DNA of 64,000 bases, taken from positions 146,402,001-146,466,000 of the forward strand of contig NC_064820.1 in NCBI RefSeq assembly GCF_024166365.1, given 5' to 3'. This document shows positions 1 to 10,218 of this stretch, one piece after another (position 1 is the stretch's first letter; the number at the start of each line of letters is the position of its first letter). The notes below the pieces were generated by a model that did no database searches, was not told the DNA's origin, and was given only the letters and a program-made list of their open reading frames with translations. Position numbers and translations under genes: made by a program. Source of the DNA: Elephas maximus indicus (taxonomy: Eukaryota > Chordata > Mammalia > Proboscidea > Elephantidae).

Positions 1-484
1 AGCGCCATCTTCCCCTTGACTTGCAGTCGTTGCCCAGGGGCCAGAGACTTTATGAAGAATGTCCCAAGTTATGGCAACCATGGTCCCTGGTAATAGGCTC
101 AACCTTATTTTTATTATTTAAATGTGGACAAGGTCAGGTGGAATTAAAATGGCCAGCGGCCTAATTTTCAGGCACTGTCCAAGCCCAGCATGTAGGATTG
201 TGAGGTTTACACACTGTACACTGTGTAGACCAAAGGCGGCATAGGGGCTGAGATACCATACATGCACCCCTCACCAAGCCTTGGGTCCTGACAAGACTGC
301 AACAGCCACAAGGAAGGGCTATGTTTCTACTTCAGGGTGCCTTTTCACAGGCTGTATACAGGTGCCAACTGGTAGCTGAGACCCATGTGCCCCTCTGCTG
401 GGCATGCTCATCTGCCAGTTCTCACAGCTGGTATGGATGCTGTCTCATTCTGTGGGCCTCAGATTAAATAGGACCTTCTCAAGA
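1..484. other. No gene or repeat recognised
   Basis: I see no open frame of note, RNA gene or clear repeat here. The stretch is moderately GC-rich single-copy-looking DNA ending where an L2 fragment begins. Confidence 0.5.
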
Positions 485-748
485 CTGGCTTCCCTGCCAC
501 CCTAAGGCAGGTTCTCCTTGGCCCACCATCTTTATTCTGAGCCCCGCCCTATGTTTTCTCCATAGCAGGCAGTGTCATTTATAATTATTTAATACTTGGT
601 TTACTTTTTATTATCTGTCTCCCACTAGAGTGGGTGCTCTATGAGGGCAGGCACTGGTGCTGCTTTGTCCATCTTTGTGTGCTCCCCAGAGTGCCTGGCA
701 CATCACAGGTGCTCAGTGGTGAGTTAATGAATGACCGAAGGAATAATG
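485..748 (+). repeat. L2 LINE 3' end
   Basis: The sequence contains the L2 terminal signature in order: a TTATCTGTCTCCCACTAGA block near 610, a 'gagggcaggcactg' block near 644, 'gtgcctggcacat' near 691, and a degenerate GAATGA-rich end near 725-735. It is an old fragment with many substitutions. Confidence 0.8.
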
Positions 749-1505
749 AGTGGCACACAGCATAAAGGCAGGTGACTTAGAGTGGCTTACTCCCCCCTCA
801 ACATGTAGGTTGGACACTGGGGACAGCTTTGCTCTGTGCTCTTAGCTGGACAGCTAGGGATCATGCCCCAGAGGTTGTCAATCCTCCAGGAAGAAGGGAT
901 TCATGTCCTTGGTGTGGGCTGGGGGTTGTTTAATCTGCCTGCAATGATACAGTATTAAATCTTGCACAGAGAGTCCTGGCCTTCTGGAAGGTAATCTCCA
1001 AGCCCTTGGAATGTCATGCCAGATAGGAGTGTCTTTATTTAAACACAGGGCTGGCCACAACAGAGAGTGGAACAATGTGATTTAGGGCGGGGGCTTTGAG
1101 TCATGCAGTATCATGACTCAACCTCCTGAGAGGCTGAAGACTAAGGTCAGCCATGTGGGTAGTCAACCGTGGAGCCCCAGTAAAAACTCTAGACACCAAG
1201 GCTCAGGTGAGCTTCCCTGCTTGGCAATACTCAGTATGAATTGTTACACATTGTTACCAGGAGGAGTTAATGCTGTCCATGACTCCATGAGGAGAGGACA
1301 ACTGGAAGCATCATGTTTGGAACACATACTCTGCCTTGTGTGTCTCTTCCTTTGGCTAATTTTAATCTGTATCCTTTGCCTATAATAACCATAACCATGA
1401 GTATATCAGCTTTCATTGAATTCTGTCCTTCTACAAATAATTGGACCAAAGGGTGATCTCGGTGACCCTTGAGCTTACAACTGATGTCAGAAGTTAGGGT
1501 GGTTG
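749..1505. other. Unresolved, possible old LTR-like tail at 1325-1500
   Basis: No gene is recognised. From about 1325 the text resembles the 3' end of an old mammalian LTR (a 'ctgtatcctttgcctataataac' type region, then 'gaattctgtccttct'). I cannot name the family. Short open frames on both strands here match nothing I know. Confidence 0.35.
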
Positions 1506-1865
1506 CAATGGTTAATTTTATATGTCAATTTGGCTAGGCTATGGTGCCTAGTTGTTGGGTAAAACACTACTCTATTTACTGCTATAAAGTAATTACATGT
1601 GACTGAATCAGTTGGCCTCAAGTAAAGCAAATCATCTTCCATATTATGAGTGGGCCTCAGTCAATCAGTTGAAGGCCTCCAGGCTATAAATAGGCATTTT
1701 TCCAGAACATTATTCTTGTTGCCTGACCTATGGATTTAGAGACACAAGCCTGTAGTGATCTCCAGCCTGTTGCCTAACCTGCAGATTTTGGATTGCCAGC
1801 CCTTTACAGCCCTTTACTTCAATTCCTTGAAGTAAAAATTTCTCTCTGACTCTCTATATACATGT
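1506..1865 (+). repeat. Old interspersed repeat, left part of outermost nest layer
   Basis: It begins with 'ggttaattttatatgtcaat' and continues with 'gggcctcagtcaatcagttg', a pattern I know from a common mammalian repeat whose family name I cannot give safely. Its 3' terminus ('ttctgtttctctagagaacc') is found 2.2 kb away at 4027-4046, so the repeat was split by later insertions. Confidence 0.65.
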
Positions 1866-1871
1866 ATATAC

Positions 1872-2029
1872 ATAAAAACCTGTTGCCAGTGAGTCAATTC
1901 CAACTCATAGCAACCCTATAGGATAGAAGTAGGGCTGCCCTGTAGGGTTTCCAAGGAGCACCTGGTGGATTCGAACTGCCGACCTTTTGGTTAGCAGCCA
2001 TAGCTCTAACCACTGCACCACCAGGGCTA
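1872..2029 (-). mobile_element. AfroSINE, short type
   Basis: Read on the minus strand it has the tRNA-like head (a 'gccctggtggtgcagtggtt' type start and a 'ggttcgaatcc'-like B box) and the RTE-like tail ending near 1890. The middle segment found in longer copies is missing. It sits at the AT-rich break of the outer repeat. Confidence 0.93.
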
Positions 2030-2096
2030 CTCTATTTTATATATATAAATACACACACATATATACATATATTTGTGTGTATGTATGTGTATACAC
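2030..2096. repeat. TA/TG-rich microsatellite
   Basis: Impure alternating purine-pyrimidine sequence of TA, CA and TG dinucleotides. It lies between the AfroSINE and the left end of the TIR element, and probably grew from the AT-rich end of the outer repeat. Confidence 0.8.
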
Positions 2097-2218
2097 ACAG
2101 CCATGTGTCATTTAACATCCATGATATGTTCTGTGAAATAGGATGTATGTGATTTGGATATTACGCAAACATGCCTAAATGGTGAGCAATAGCATATTCT
2201 GATTTTCCACCTTCATGC

Positions 2219-2251
2219 TGCTTAATAACTTTTTGTTAAAGTTATTAAGCA
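2219..2251. repeat. Perfect 14-bp hairpin
   Basis: TGCTTAATAACTTT is followed by a five-base loop (TTGTT) and its exact reverse complement. It lies inside the left half of the TIR element and belongs to no terminal repeat I can see. Confidence 0.9.
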
Positions 2252-2588
2252 ACACGAAGTGTTAATAATCACTTCCAATTGATACTTCTCCTTTGCCTCT
2301 TGCTGCTGCTATCACTAGCTGTGGTTTGCTGCATTTGGGAGACATGATGCACTTCATGGTAATATTTTCAAAAGAAAATTAAACAGATAACACTATAACA
2401 CCCAAGAGATGCACAATACACGAGATTGGGTGCCACTGCTTACGCGTAAAAGCATACACTGTTATATGGTGAACTTTTTATTTGTTTAAGTAGGGAAAGT
2501 TCACATTAAAATAATGATAGAAAGTACAGTATAGTACATACATAAGCCAGTCACATAGCCATTTTATGACTATCAAGACATACGTATT

Positions 2589-3771
2589 AGTGGTCATCTA
2601 AGATACAACTATTGGTCTCTACTCATCCAGAGCAAAAGAGAAAAAAGGAATCCAAAGACTAAAAAAAGAAACTAGTCTATACAACCAGTAGTCTTCATGA
2701 ACAACGACATTACCTACCTTGAGACCAGAAAAGCTAGATGGCGCCCATCTACCACTACAGACCATTCTGACCAGAGATGTAATAGATCATCCCAGGTAGA
2801 ACGGGATAAAAATGTAGAACAAAACTCAAATTCCTAAAAAAAGCCAGACTTACTGGACCGGTAGAGACTAGATAAGCCCCGAGACTCTCGCCCTAAGATA
2901 CTCTTTAAACTTGAAACTCAAACCACTCTCAGAGGTAACCTTTCAGCCAAATGACAGATTGGCCCATAAAATAAATATCACCCATGAGTACTGTGCACCT
3001 GAAAATTATTGCCTAAATGAAACCAAATGGCAAACATTTACCCTAGACCAAAGATGAGAAGGCAAGGGAAGACAGGGATGCTAGATTAATGGAAACACAA
3101 CAACCAGAATGGAAATAATGACAGCACTGATACATTGTGAAAAATGCAACCAATGTCACTAAACAATATTGTCATAGTTATCTAGTGCTGTTATAACACA
3201 AATACCTCAAGTGAATAGCTTTAACAAACAGAAATTTATTCTCTCACAGTCTAGGAGGCTAGAAGTCCGAATTTAGGGTGCTAGCTCCAGCGAAAGACTT
3301 TCTCTGTCTTATCAGCTCTGGGAGAAGGTCCTTGTTATCAATTTTCCCCTGGAACTGGGAGTTTCGCAGCACAGGGACCCCGGGTCCAGAGGACACACTC
3401 TGCCACTGGCTCTTCTTTCTTGGTGGTAGGAAGTCCCTCTCCTCTCTGCTCAATTTTCTCTTTCATATCTCAAAAGAGATTGACTCAAAATACATCCTAA
3501 TCCTGTAGATTGCGTCCTGCCTCATTAACATAACTGCCTTCTGCCTCATTAACATCATAGACGTTAGAATCTACAACATATAGGATAATCACAACAGATC
3601 ACAAAATGGTGGACAACCACACAATACTGGGAATCATGGCCTAGCCAAGTTGACACACATTCTGGGGGACACTGTTCAGTCTGCAACAAATAGGTATAGA
3701 AATTGTTAAATGAGAATCTAATTTCCTGTGTAAACTTTCGACAAAGCACAATAAAACATATCGTTTTTAAA
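2589..3771 (+). mobile_element. Afrotherian L1 3' end, interrupted by an LTR
   Basis: It is bounded by a 14-bp target-site duplication with one mismatch: AAGACATACGTATT at 2575-2588 and AAGACATATGTATT at 3772-3785. The body matches the other L1 3' ends in this window ('ccagacttactgg' near 2846, then the terminal 'aaatgagaatctaatttcct' type block and 'acaataaaac'). An LTR at 3170-3688 splits it just before the tail. Confidence 0.85.
3170..3688 (-). mobile_element. MaLR-like solo LTR
   Basis: Read on the minus strand it starts TGTTGCAGACTGAACAGTG and ends ACTATGACA, giving the 5'-TG...CA-3' form of an LTR. The flanks show a 5-bp duplication with one mismatch (AATAT at 3165-3169, AATAG at 3689-3693). 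The part ending near 3235 carries the MaLR-type 'gagagaataaatttctg' signature. No internal retroviral genes are attached. Confidence 0.75.
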
Positions 3772-4021
3772 AAGACATATGTATTGTAAGTTACATATGT
3801 ACTATATCATTATACACCTGGCAGCGCAATCGCTTTGAATACAAGAGACATGAGATACACATGTTGGATGTGGAAAGCTGCAATTTTACACCCAGTTACA
3901 TCCACTACATCTCATTCTCCAACCGGGATTTCTGAACTCTTTTATAACCTTATGAGACCACAGACGTATATGTAGTTGGACGTTGCCCGAATGGATGTTA
4001 TGAGGTACATGATTATGTATC

Positions 4022-4064
4022 ACTAGTTCTGTTTCTCTAGAGAACCCCAATTAAGGCAGTGGTC
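4022..4064 (+). repeat. Right end of the outermost nested repeat
   Basis: The text 'ttctgtttctctagagaacc' followed by 'ccaattaaggca' is the expected 3' end of the repeat that begins at 1506. It restarts immediately after the right terminus of the TIR element. Confidence 0.65.
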
Positions 4065-4617
4065 TTAGGAATGATTCCCTATCTTCCTAGCTAATGTCAG
4101 AAGGGGGGCCAGATCTGGCTACCATTACTGAACATTTTGATCAAAGGTTCTATAGAAGAATCCTGATCAAAATTGGGGGATATGTGGAACAGAATTTCAA
4201 ATTGTCATGGAATTCAGACTTTCTGGAGCTATTGAGGCTGAATGAACTCCTAAAACTATTGCCCTGAGATAATTTTTAAATCTTAAACCAAAAATATCCC
4301 CTAAGTCTTCTTTAAACCGTAGTTTGCTTAATTAGTAAATAATGTCTACCTTGAGCATTGTGCTCTTTTAAAAAACTACCTATATGGGATCAAATTGACA
4401 ACAGCAACTTGAAAGGTTAGATAGGAAGCTTAGGGGGCAGTGAGTTTACGTTAATAGTGGAGCAACCACTCAGAAAAGGAGGGTGAGAATGGTTACCAAC
4501 TTGAAGAATGTAATCAGTGTCACTAAATTGTACATATAGAAAATGTTGAATTGGTGTATGTTTTGCAGTGTATATTTTCAACAACAACAAGCATAAATAA
4601 AATAAATTGTTAAAAAG
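4065..4617 (+). mobile_element. Afrotherian L1 3' end, older type
   Basis: It has the L1 3' signature 'gagggtgagaatggtta', 'gaatgtaatcagtgtcacta', 'attgtacat', then 'caacaacaa' and an A-rich tail with AATAAA-like words. It resembles the copies at 28827 and 41871 more than the younger type at 21359. No clear target-site duplication was found. Confidence 0.85.
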
Positions 4618-5757
4618 AAAGAAACTCCAAAAGAGAAGGCGGGCAGACTTGTGGCCTGTGCTCCCTCTAACATTGCACTGCACCACGGCTGGGCCCCTCA
4701 CACTTGGAATGAGGAAGGGTGGCTTTTTGCTTTTTCTGGCTGACTTAGGCCTGCCATCAGAGCAGCATTTGCCCTGGCTGTGGCACTCCAGCCTACTGGT
4801 TCCTGTTCCCAGAAGACCTCCTTCAGGAGGTAGACAGTAGTTGCCTCCTCATTGATTCCAGCACCAATGCCTCCTCCTCTGTCCTGGCTGGCAGGAGGGC
4901 CTTTCTTTCTGACATGGACGGTGACAGGTAGACAGACAAAAAGTCAGCAGCTAAGTTGGCCACTGAGCCTCCAGTATCCCTGCCATTGTCCCCACACCAG
5001 CCTCTCATGCCTGCCCATGATCTATTCTGGCCTTTCCTGCTGGAAGTGGGGTTGTGGGGATACAGACCACTGGGGTTTTCTCTGGAAATGCGGTAGCTAT
5101 CACAGAACTTGCCAGTTCCCCCTTCCTCTAACACCTGCCATCTCCCCCAGCTGCCCGAGCAGAGACTGTCCAGCCACAGACACGGCTCTTCCTGCCAGGG
5201 CCAGTAGTAGGCCCAAGGCGGCAGCCGCCTCAGATGCCTCTGGAAGCCCAAAAGTTTCAGGTTCAAATCTAAACTTAGCAGCCCTGCTGCCCTGGGATTA
5301 CAAAACAAGTTCTTCCGTGATTTACATAAGAAGATAAGGCCTTTCATCCCTTCACCCTGCCCCAGCTCCTCCTTACCCCAGGGAAATGTTTGTTTCCCCT
5401 TAACTCTGCTAAAGGCTCTCCCATACCAGGGATCCCACCCCTCCCTCCTTAAGCCCCAAACAAAGACCTCTCAATACCACATACAGAATAGCATCTGAAG
5501 ACAGAGAGGACCCAGTTTAGCTTCCTCCCATGTGGTTTATGCATGATCCTGCCCAGCCACAGGGGATTGGACCCTATGACCACTCTGTGACCCTGAGCTT
5601 CAGGCTCCTAAAAGGCAACTAAACATACCTCATTTTCCACGGGCTATTACGGACATGGGAACAGTTCCTTATTTACAAAGACTTTAAGAGACACAGGGTG
5701 TCTTTAAGAAACATCAGCCCAAGAAAATCCATACTTAGAACACAGAAACAAAAAGGC
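4618..5757. other. No gene or repeat recognised
   Basis: Single-copy-looking DNA, fairly GC-rich. It contains long overlapping open frames on both strands (161 codons forward at 4852-5337; 174 codons reverse at 4823-5347). Neither translation has a domain, composition or repeat pattern that I recognise, and mutual overlap suggests chance. Confidence 0.45.
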
Positions 5758-5915
5758 AATCATTCTCAAAATGTGGTGTGTATGAAAATCACCCAGAGGG
5801 TTTGTGGACAGTGCAGGTGGTGGGGCCTCCCTGCTCAAGATTCTCAGTTAGCTTTTCTAGGGTGAGGTCTGGGCACCTGCCCATTTCACAAGCACCCTGA
5901 GTGATACTGTACAAT
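5758..5915 (+). repeat. MER5-type hAT fragment
   Basis: The order 'ttctcaaaatgtggtgtgta', 'atcacccagagggtttgt', 'ggggcctcc' and 'gattctcagttag' fits the MER5 (hAT-Charlie, non-autonomous) consensus, with about a quarter of positions changed by eye. Confidence 0.75.
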
Positions 5916-6129
5916 AGGCTCAGTGAAAGGCTGTGAGCTTACGTAACATTACGGAAAGAAACTCAGGGTGTGGTAGCTCTAGACACCAGTGCCCCCAGGG
6001 TTAAAAACAAAATTAATTCAGAAAATGTTTATTTATAGCCATATTTTTCAAGACCCAGCATCTGTTGTTGTGAGCAGGGGTGCTCCTGTCAGGGCATGCT
6101 TCACCTTTTGCCTTCTCTCCTGCCCCTTT

Positions 6130-6290
6130 TACTCAGAGTTCATTCCTTCAGCCAATCTGCATTGCTGTGGACAGGTTGCTGACACTGCCCTAAAAACTAG
6201 GGATATAATATAATATAATATAATGGTGGGGAGAAACAGACACTGTCCCTTTCCTTGTGGAACTTACATTCTAGGGGAGAAAGTAGACTT
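6130..6290 (-). repeat. L2 3' end fragment with TATAA microsatellite
   Basis: Reverse-complemented L2 text ('gacactgccctaaaaactagg', then 'cttacattctaggggagaaa'). A short TATAA repeat at 6203-6224 interrupts it. A second L2 fragment follows in the same orientation. Confidence 0.6.
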
Positions 6291-6364
6291 TGCTCAAATC
6301 ATCATATAAATAGACCTGTAATTGTGAACTTAGGGAAGTGCCGTGGAAGAAAGGTTCTGAGGAA

Positions 6365-6720
6365 CATGCATTTACTCATTCCACAAATATTTATTGAGCG
6401 CCTACAATGGGCCAGACACTCTTGTAGGTATTGGGGATACAGCAGTGAGTAAGATAGACATAGTCCCCCCCCTTTTTGTAGGTATTGGGGATACAGCAGT
6501 GAACAAGATAGACATGGTCCCCCCATTTCTTGATGCTTTCAGTGTAGTAGCCGAGACTGACAGTTAACAAGTAAATATGGAATATGACTCAAGTGCTGGT
6601 GTCATGTTGAAAGTTAAAACATGGTGTAGGTAGACAGCAATGAGGGGGGCATGGCTATACAGGAGAGTCAGGGAAGGCCTCTCCAAGGAGGTGTCTTTTC
6701 AGATGAAATGAGGGTGTATT
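6365..6720 (-). repeat. L2 3' end with internal duplication
   Basis: The reverse complement gives the L2 end: 'ccacaaatatttattgagcg', 'gggccagacactcttgtagg', 'ggggatacagcagtga'. Later L2 text ('cagggaaggcctctccaagg') follows near 6670. It contains a 54-bp direct duplication described separately. Confidence 0.8.
6422..6530. repeat. 54-bp tandem duplication in L2
   Basis: Two adjacent units at 6422-6475 and 6476-6529 both begin TTGTAGGTATTGGGGATACA and continue 'gcagtga..aagatagacat.gtcccccc'. They differ at only a few positions, so the duplication is much younger than the L2 copy that carries it. Confidence 0.92.
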
Positions 6721-6769
6721 TAATGGAGGGCCCTGACTTGACCTGAGGAAGGCGGTGTGGTGAGTTGTC

Positions 6770-7200
6770 TGCAAAGATGGCAGCCAACAACTCCTCCCAA
6801 CCACTCCTCTTATCAAAAGGTAGAGTCTATTCCCCTCCTTTTAAAACTGGGCTGGGCTTGGGACTTGCTCTGACCAATAGAATGCAGTGGAAAAGATGCC
6901 CTGCCAGCTCTGGGCCTAACACTTAGAGACTTGGCAACTTCTGTCCTCCTTCTGTGGTAGCCCTGCGGGCCCTTCACCCTTACCCCTCAAGCACACACGT
7001 AAGAAGTCCAACTGCTCTGTTCTGGACAAAAAGCTCAGCCAGCCCTTCGCCTCCAGCCGGCTGAGGTACCAGATATATGAATGAGGCCACCTAGGACATT
7101 TCAGCCCCAAGCTCCCAAGAGAAGATGGGACACATGTGCCACATGCATGACCACAGTCAACACCACATGGAAGAGAAGAACCGTCCAGCCAAGCCATTGC
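6770..7200 (+). repeat. MaLR LTR fragment
   Basis: The stretch 'ccaatagaatgcagtgg' near 6873 and the 3' part 'ccacatggaagagaagaacc' near 7162 are typical of MLT1-group LTR interiors. It is truncated at both ends. Confidence 0.6.
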
Positions 7201-7237
7201 ACTGGCCCAGGCTTGGGATAAGGATGGCTCAGAATAT

Positions 7238-7682
7238 GGTTGCTATAGATCAAATTGTGCCCTTCATCTCAAAAAAAAAAAAAAAAAGATAGACATGTTG
7301 ATGTCCTAACCCATGGTACCTGTGAACTTGACCCTATTTGGAAATAGGGTCTTTAAAGTTATGAATTAAGTTAACATGAGGTCATACTGGAGTGGGGTGG
7401 GTCCTAATCCAATCTGAGTGGAGTTCTTACAAAAGAGAGAAGCCGCAGAGAGACAATCAAAGGAAAAATGCCATGTGATGCTGTAGCTGCAAGCCTAGAA
7501 GCTCCCAGAAGCTGAGAGAGGGCCATGGAACAGATTGTTCCTCAGAGTGTGAGAAGGAATCAACATGGCTGACACCCCCAGGTAGGATTCCCAGCCTTCA
7601 GAGCTGTGAGACAACATATCTCTCTTTTTATAAAACACTCATTGTGTGGTATTTTGTTACAGCAGCCCTGGGAAAGTAATAC
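7238..7682 (+). mobile_element. MLT1-type MaLR solo LTR
   Basis: It has the MLT1 series of landmarks: 'tatttggaaatagggtcttt', 'aagttaacatgaggtcatac', 'gtgggtcctaatccaatctg', 'ctcccagaagctgagagagg', 'ttgttacagcagccctggg'. A run of about 18 A near 7271 replaces the usual short A-rich spot. No internal region is attached. Confidence 0.82.
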
Positions 7683-7689
7683 AATGGTG

Positions 7690-7870
7690 AAGGCAGCATT
7701 GGGGGTGGAGAGAAGTAGATGAATTAGATTTCTTCAGAAAGTAGGCTCAGTAGGATTTGGTGATGGAGGTAATGTTTCTGACTGTGTTTCTTGCTGTGTA
7801 ACTGGGGGGCTGGGGCTGCCCCTACTGAGTTGGAAGAGCTGGAGGAGGAGCACACTTAGGCAAAGATAGT
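7690..7870 (-). repeat. Probable L2 internal fragment
   Basis: The text 'ggtggagagaagtagatgaa' and 'aggatttggtgatgg' resembles the reverse complement of L2 sequence upstream of its 3' end. Divergence is high. Confidence 0.45.
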
Positions 7871-8504
7871 GAGTTTTGGTTTAACCAATGGAGGTGCCAA
7901 CCTCCTGTCTTTTCCACCACCCCAGGCTGGGCAGGGAGAGGGAAGAGGGGTTTGCCTCTGTGATCATCAGCAGTCTTGGCTGTGGGGAGCTGATGCAGGG
8001 TGAGAAGCTGAGGGTGATTCCAACTCTCAGGGTCTCTCCCCTGATGCAAACGCTTGGGGACAAAGCTCTGAATCACAGAGATACTAAGGAAGAGGGGTTA
8101 ACAGTGTCTGTAGGAAAAATGGAGAGGGAAATAAATGAAGTCTGCCTGATTTTTTTTTTAACAAGTGTATTATTAAACATTTGACAAAAATGATAGGAAA
8201 ACGTACCATCCCCTGTGGAACCCTGTTGTCACACACCCTGGCTGGCCTTATTTGAGGCTTCCCTGATCCAGGGAGAGGCCCTTACAAGCCAGCCCACCTG
8301 TGTCCAGCCCTGCAGGCAAGGTGCTTCTCTGTGGCCCTGGGCTGGCTGTGCCCTGGGTGCACTACCTCCCATTCACCCACAGGTGGCAGCACACTCCATA
8401 TCTGTCACCCAGGAGCCATTCCCACCATCAGCTGGGCTCACTCTGCAAGGGCTTTGTATAGTGACAAATTCTCAAAAGAGCTTTTTCCTGTGCATGAAAT
8501 AGGC
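7871..8504. other. No gene recognised
   Basis: Single-copy-looking DNA. A short open frame (98 codons at 7888-8184) has no recognisable domain. The text 'acccacaggtggcagcac' near 8377 is a weak CTCF-like match. Confidence 0.4.
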
Positions 8505-8565
8505 ACCAGTCTTTCTCATTTACAGATGAGGAAACTGAGGCTGGTTAGGGAAAAATTCCCAGCCT
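8505..8565 (+). repeat. MIR core fragment
   Basis: 'catttacagatgaggaaact' followed by 'gaggctggttag' is the MIR core. Flanking MIR text is not recognisable. Confidence 0.6.
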
Positions 8566-8753
8566 GAAATCTGGATAGAAGCTCTTCTTCATACAAACAT
8601 CTCAAGCCCACTAGGGGCAGGGTGGAGGCTGGACTACTTTTCTGACCCTGCTCCAAGGGCAACCTGGCCTCTTTACAGCTAAATGCTTTCACTTGAATCA
8701 CACACATTATATGTGTACTTTTATGTGTGTGTGTTCATTTTTCTGAGAAAATC

Positions 8754-9111
8754 CAGTGGTTCTCAACCAGGGGTAATTTCACTTCCAGATGGGCATTTGG
8801 AGCCCTGGTGGTGCAGTGGTTGAGAGCTATGGCAAGCTAAGGCTGCTAACCAAAAGGTCAGTAGTTCGAATCCACCAGCCATTCCTGGAAACCCTATGGG
8901 GCACTTCTACTCTGTCCTGTAGGGTCATTATGAGTTACAATACCTGGAGATATTTTTAATTGTCACAACTAAGGGGTGAGGGGTGTGCTACTGGTATCTA
9001 GCTCGTAGAGCCCAAGGATGCTGCTAACCATTATACACAGGACAGACCCTCACAAGTAAGAATTACCAAGTCTAAAATGTCACTAGTGCCAAGGTCAAGG
9101 ACCACTGATTA
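8754..9111. mobile_element. Non-autonomous hAT element split by AfroSINE
   Basis: It begins 'ccagtggttctcaaccaggg' and ends 'ccaaggtcaaggaccactga', imperfect inverted ends of the hAT type. The inner text ('gtgctactggtatctagctc', 'ggatgctgctaaccattata') fits one common mammalian element. The AfroSINE at 8800-8941 interrupts it near the 'ggcatttgg' position. Confidence 0.75.
8800..8941 (+). mobile_element. AfroSINE, 3'-shortened
   Basis: The head 'agccctggtggtgcagtggt' and B-box-like 'agttcgaatcc' are clear. The copy stops after 'gagttacaat', so the last part of the usual tail and the A-rich end are missing. A short insertion lies between the A and B boxes. Confidence 0.9.
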
Positions 9112-9373
9112 AATCAGACCCTAACAATAGTCGATGGCCCATGAAGTCCTTGAACATCCCCATATCAAGGGCCTTCTGTCAAAGCCTACTCCCCCCTTCT
9201 TCCTTCCCCCTCAGCAGCTATGAGAGGCCTCCTGTTGTCTCCTTCACCTGCTTGTTTTCCCTCGGCCCTCATCTCATTCAGGTCCTCAAGGAACAGCTCC
9301 TGAGCAGCAAGCTGTGCTGGACCCTGGAGAGACCATGGGGGTGCATCAGTTTCCTATGACTTCTCAGATTACA
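9112..9373. other. No gene or repeat recognised
   Basis: Pyrimidine-rich single-copy-looking DNA ending at the left terminus of the Tigger element. Confidence 0.4.
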
Positions 9374-9567
9374 CGTAGTCCCTGAAATACCACCTATTTG
9401 AGTTGTATCGAACCGCACTTAGGACCATCTATTTTTTGTTTTTTAACATCTTAATATGTACTGCATACAATGAAGTGCATAATTTGCTGATGTTATCATT
9501 CTCAGATGCTAACTCGCAGATGTTCAATTTTATGATTTACTATTCAAAACTGTCATATAATAGGCTA

Positions 9568-9731
9568 CGGCTTGGTCTACAATGAAGTTGGTGTTGATGT
9601 TGGGAGTCTTCACAGAAAATTGGGCAATGTTCAACTCTAACGACAACAACTGAACTGCGCATGTGCCTAACAGCCGTTAGGACTCCAACTTCATTGTTAC
9701 GTCACTGACGCTAACTTGTAGACCAGGCCTG
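9568..9731. mobile_element. 164-bp TA-flanked MITE inside the Tigger copy
   Basis: The left end CGGCTTGGTCTACAA and the right end (reverse complement CAGGCCTGGTCTACAAG) are inverted repeats. Further pairing follows: 'tgaagttggtgttgatg' near 9583 pairs with 'ccaacttcattg' at 9685-9696. TA dinucleotides lie directly outside (9566-9567 and 9732-9733), as expected for Tc1/mariner-type insertion. It has no coding capacity. I do not recognise the family. Confidence 0.6.
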
Positions 9732-9848
9732 TAAAGCGTGATCTTATTCAGCATTTTGTACCATGGGAAGCATGAGCTATTAATCTGAAGCTGAGTTGTT
9801 CAAGTTTCTTTAATGGTAATACCTGCACTGCTTATACCCCTGACAAAT

Positions 9849-10218
9849 ATGTCTAGCAAAAGAACTCGTGCCACTGAAAGTTCTAATCCAAAAAAGAAGG
9901 GGACGGAAGCTCTAGACATGGATATAAAGATGAAGATCATTAAGGCCTATGATAACGGAAAGAAAGTCAGAGAAACAGCACACGAGGAAAGGACTGTCTC
10001 ATTCTACCATTTCAACAATCGCTAAGGATAAAAATGGGATTTTGGAGGCAGTTAAAGGAGCAATTGGCATAAAATCCACAATTTTTACAAAGAAGCAGCA
10101 AGGGCCAGTCCACAAGATGCAGAGGCTGTTGACGATTTGGATAGAAGGCCAAATCCAGGAAAGGCTTTCTATGAGTTTACTTACGATGGAAACGAAGGCA
10201 TGCAGGTATTGGGCTTAG
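9849..10218 (+). pseudogene. Tigger/pogo transposase, N-terminal remnant
   Basis: A pogo-like transposase binds the transposon ends and cuts and pastes the element; the N-terminal part is a CENP-B-like helix-turn-helix DNA-binding region. The first frame starts at the ATG at 9849 (MSSKRTRATESS...) and shows 'MKIIKAYDNGKKVRETA', typical of this family's first helix-turn-helix. Near 9990-10003 the reading shifts by one base, and the second frame continues with 'STISTIAKDKNGI' and 'RLLTIWIEGQIQERLSMSLL', the second DNA-binding segment. A stop follows at 10216-10218, just before the right TIR. The catalytic DDE domain is absent. About 120 residues remain, versus several hundred in a full transposase, so the gene is dead through both a frameshift and a deletion. 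Confidence 0.85.

Larger units (their letters stand above)
2097..4019. mobile_element. TIR DNA transposon split by later insertions
   Basis: The left end (catgtgtcatttaacatcca at 2102-2121) and the right end (tggatgttatgaggtacatg at about 3992-4011) are inverted copies of each other. Inner landmarks such as 'ctggcagcgcaat' near 3819 fit a known mammalian TIR element of about 0.8-1 kb; I think it is Tc1/mariner-like but cannot name it. The element's own sequence is 2097-2574 and 3786-4019. Everything between is a later L1 insertion. Confidence 0.65.

Noticed and set aside
1874-1900. AfroSINE tail as an RTE insertion of its own
   Set aside because: The tRNA-like head is attached in the expected place, so it is a SINE copy and the tail similarity reflects shared ancestry with RTE.
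4823-5347. 174-codon reverse and 161-codon forward overlapping frames
   Set aside because: Both strands are open over the same span, as expected by chance in GC-rich DNA; no recognisable protein features.
8375-8395. CTCF-like word CCCACAGGTGGCAG
   Set aside because: One or two core mismatches; too weak to call without a matrix score.
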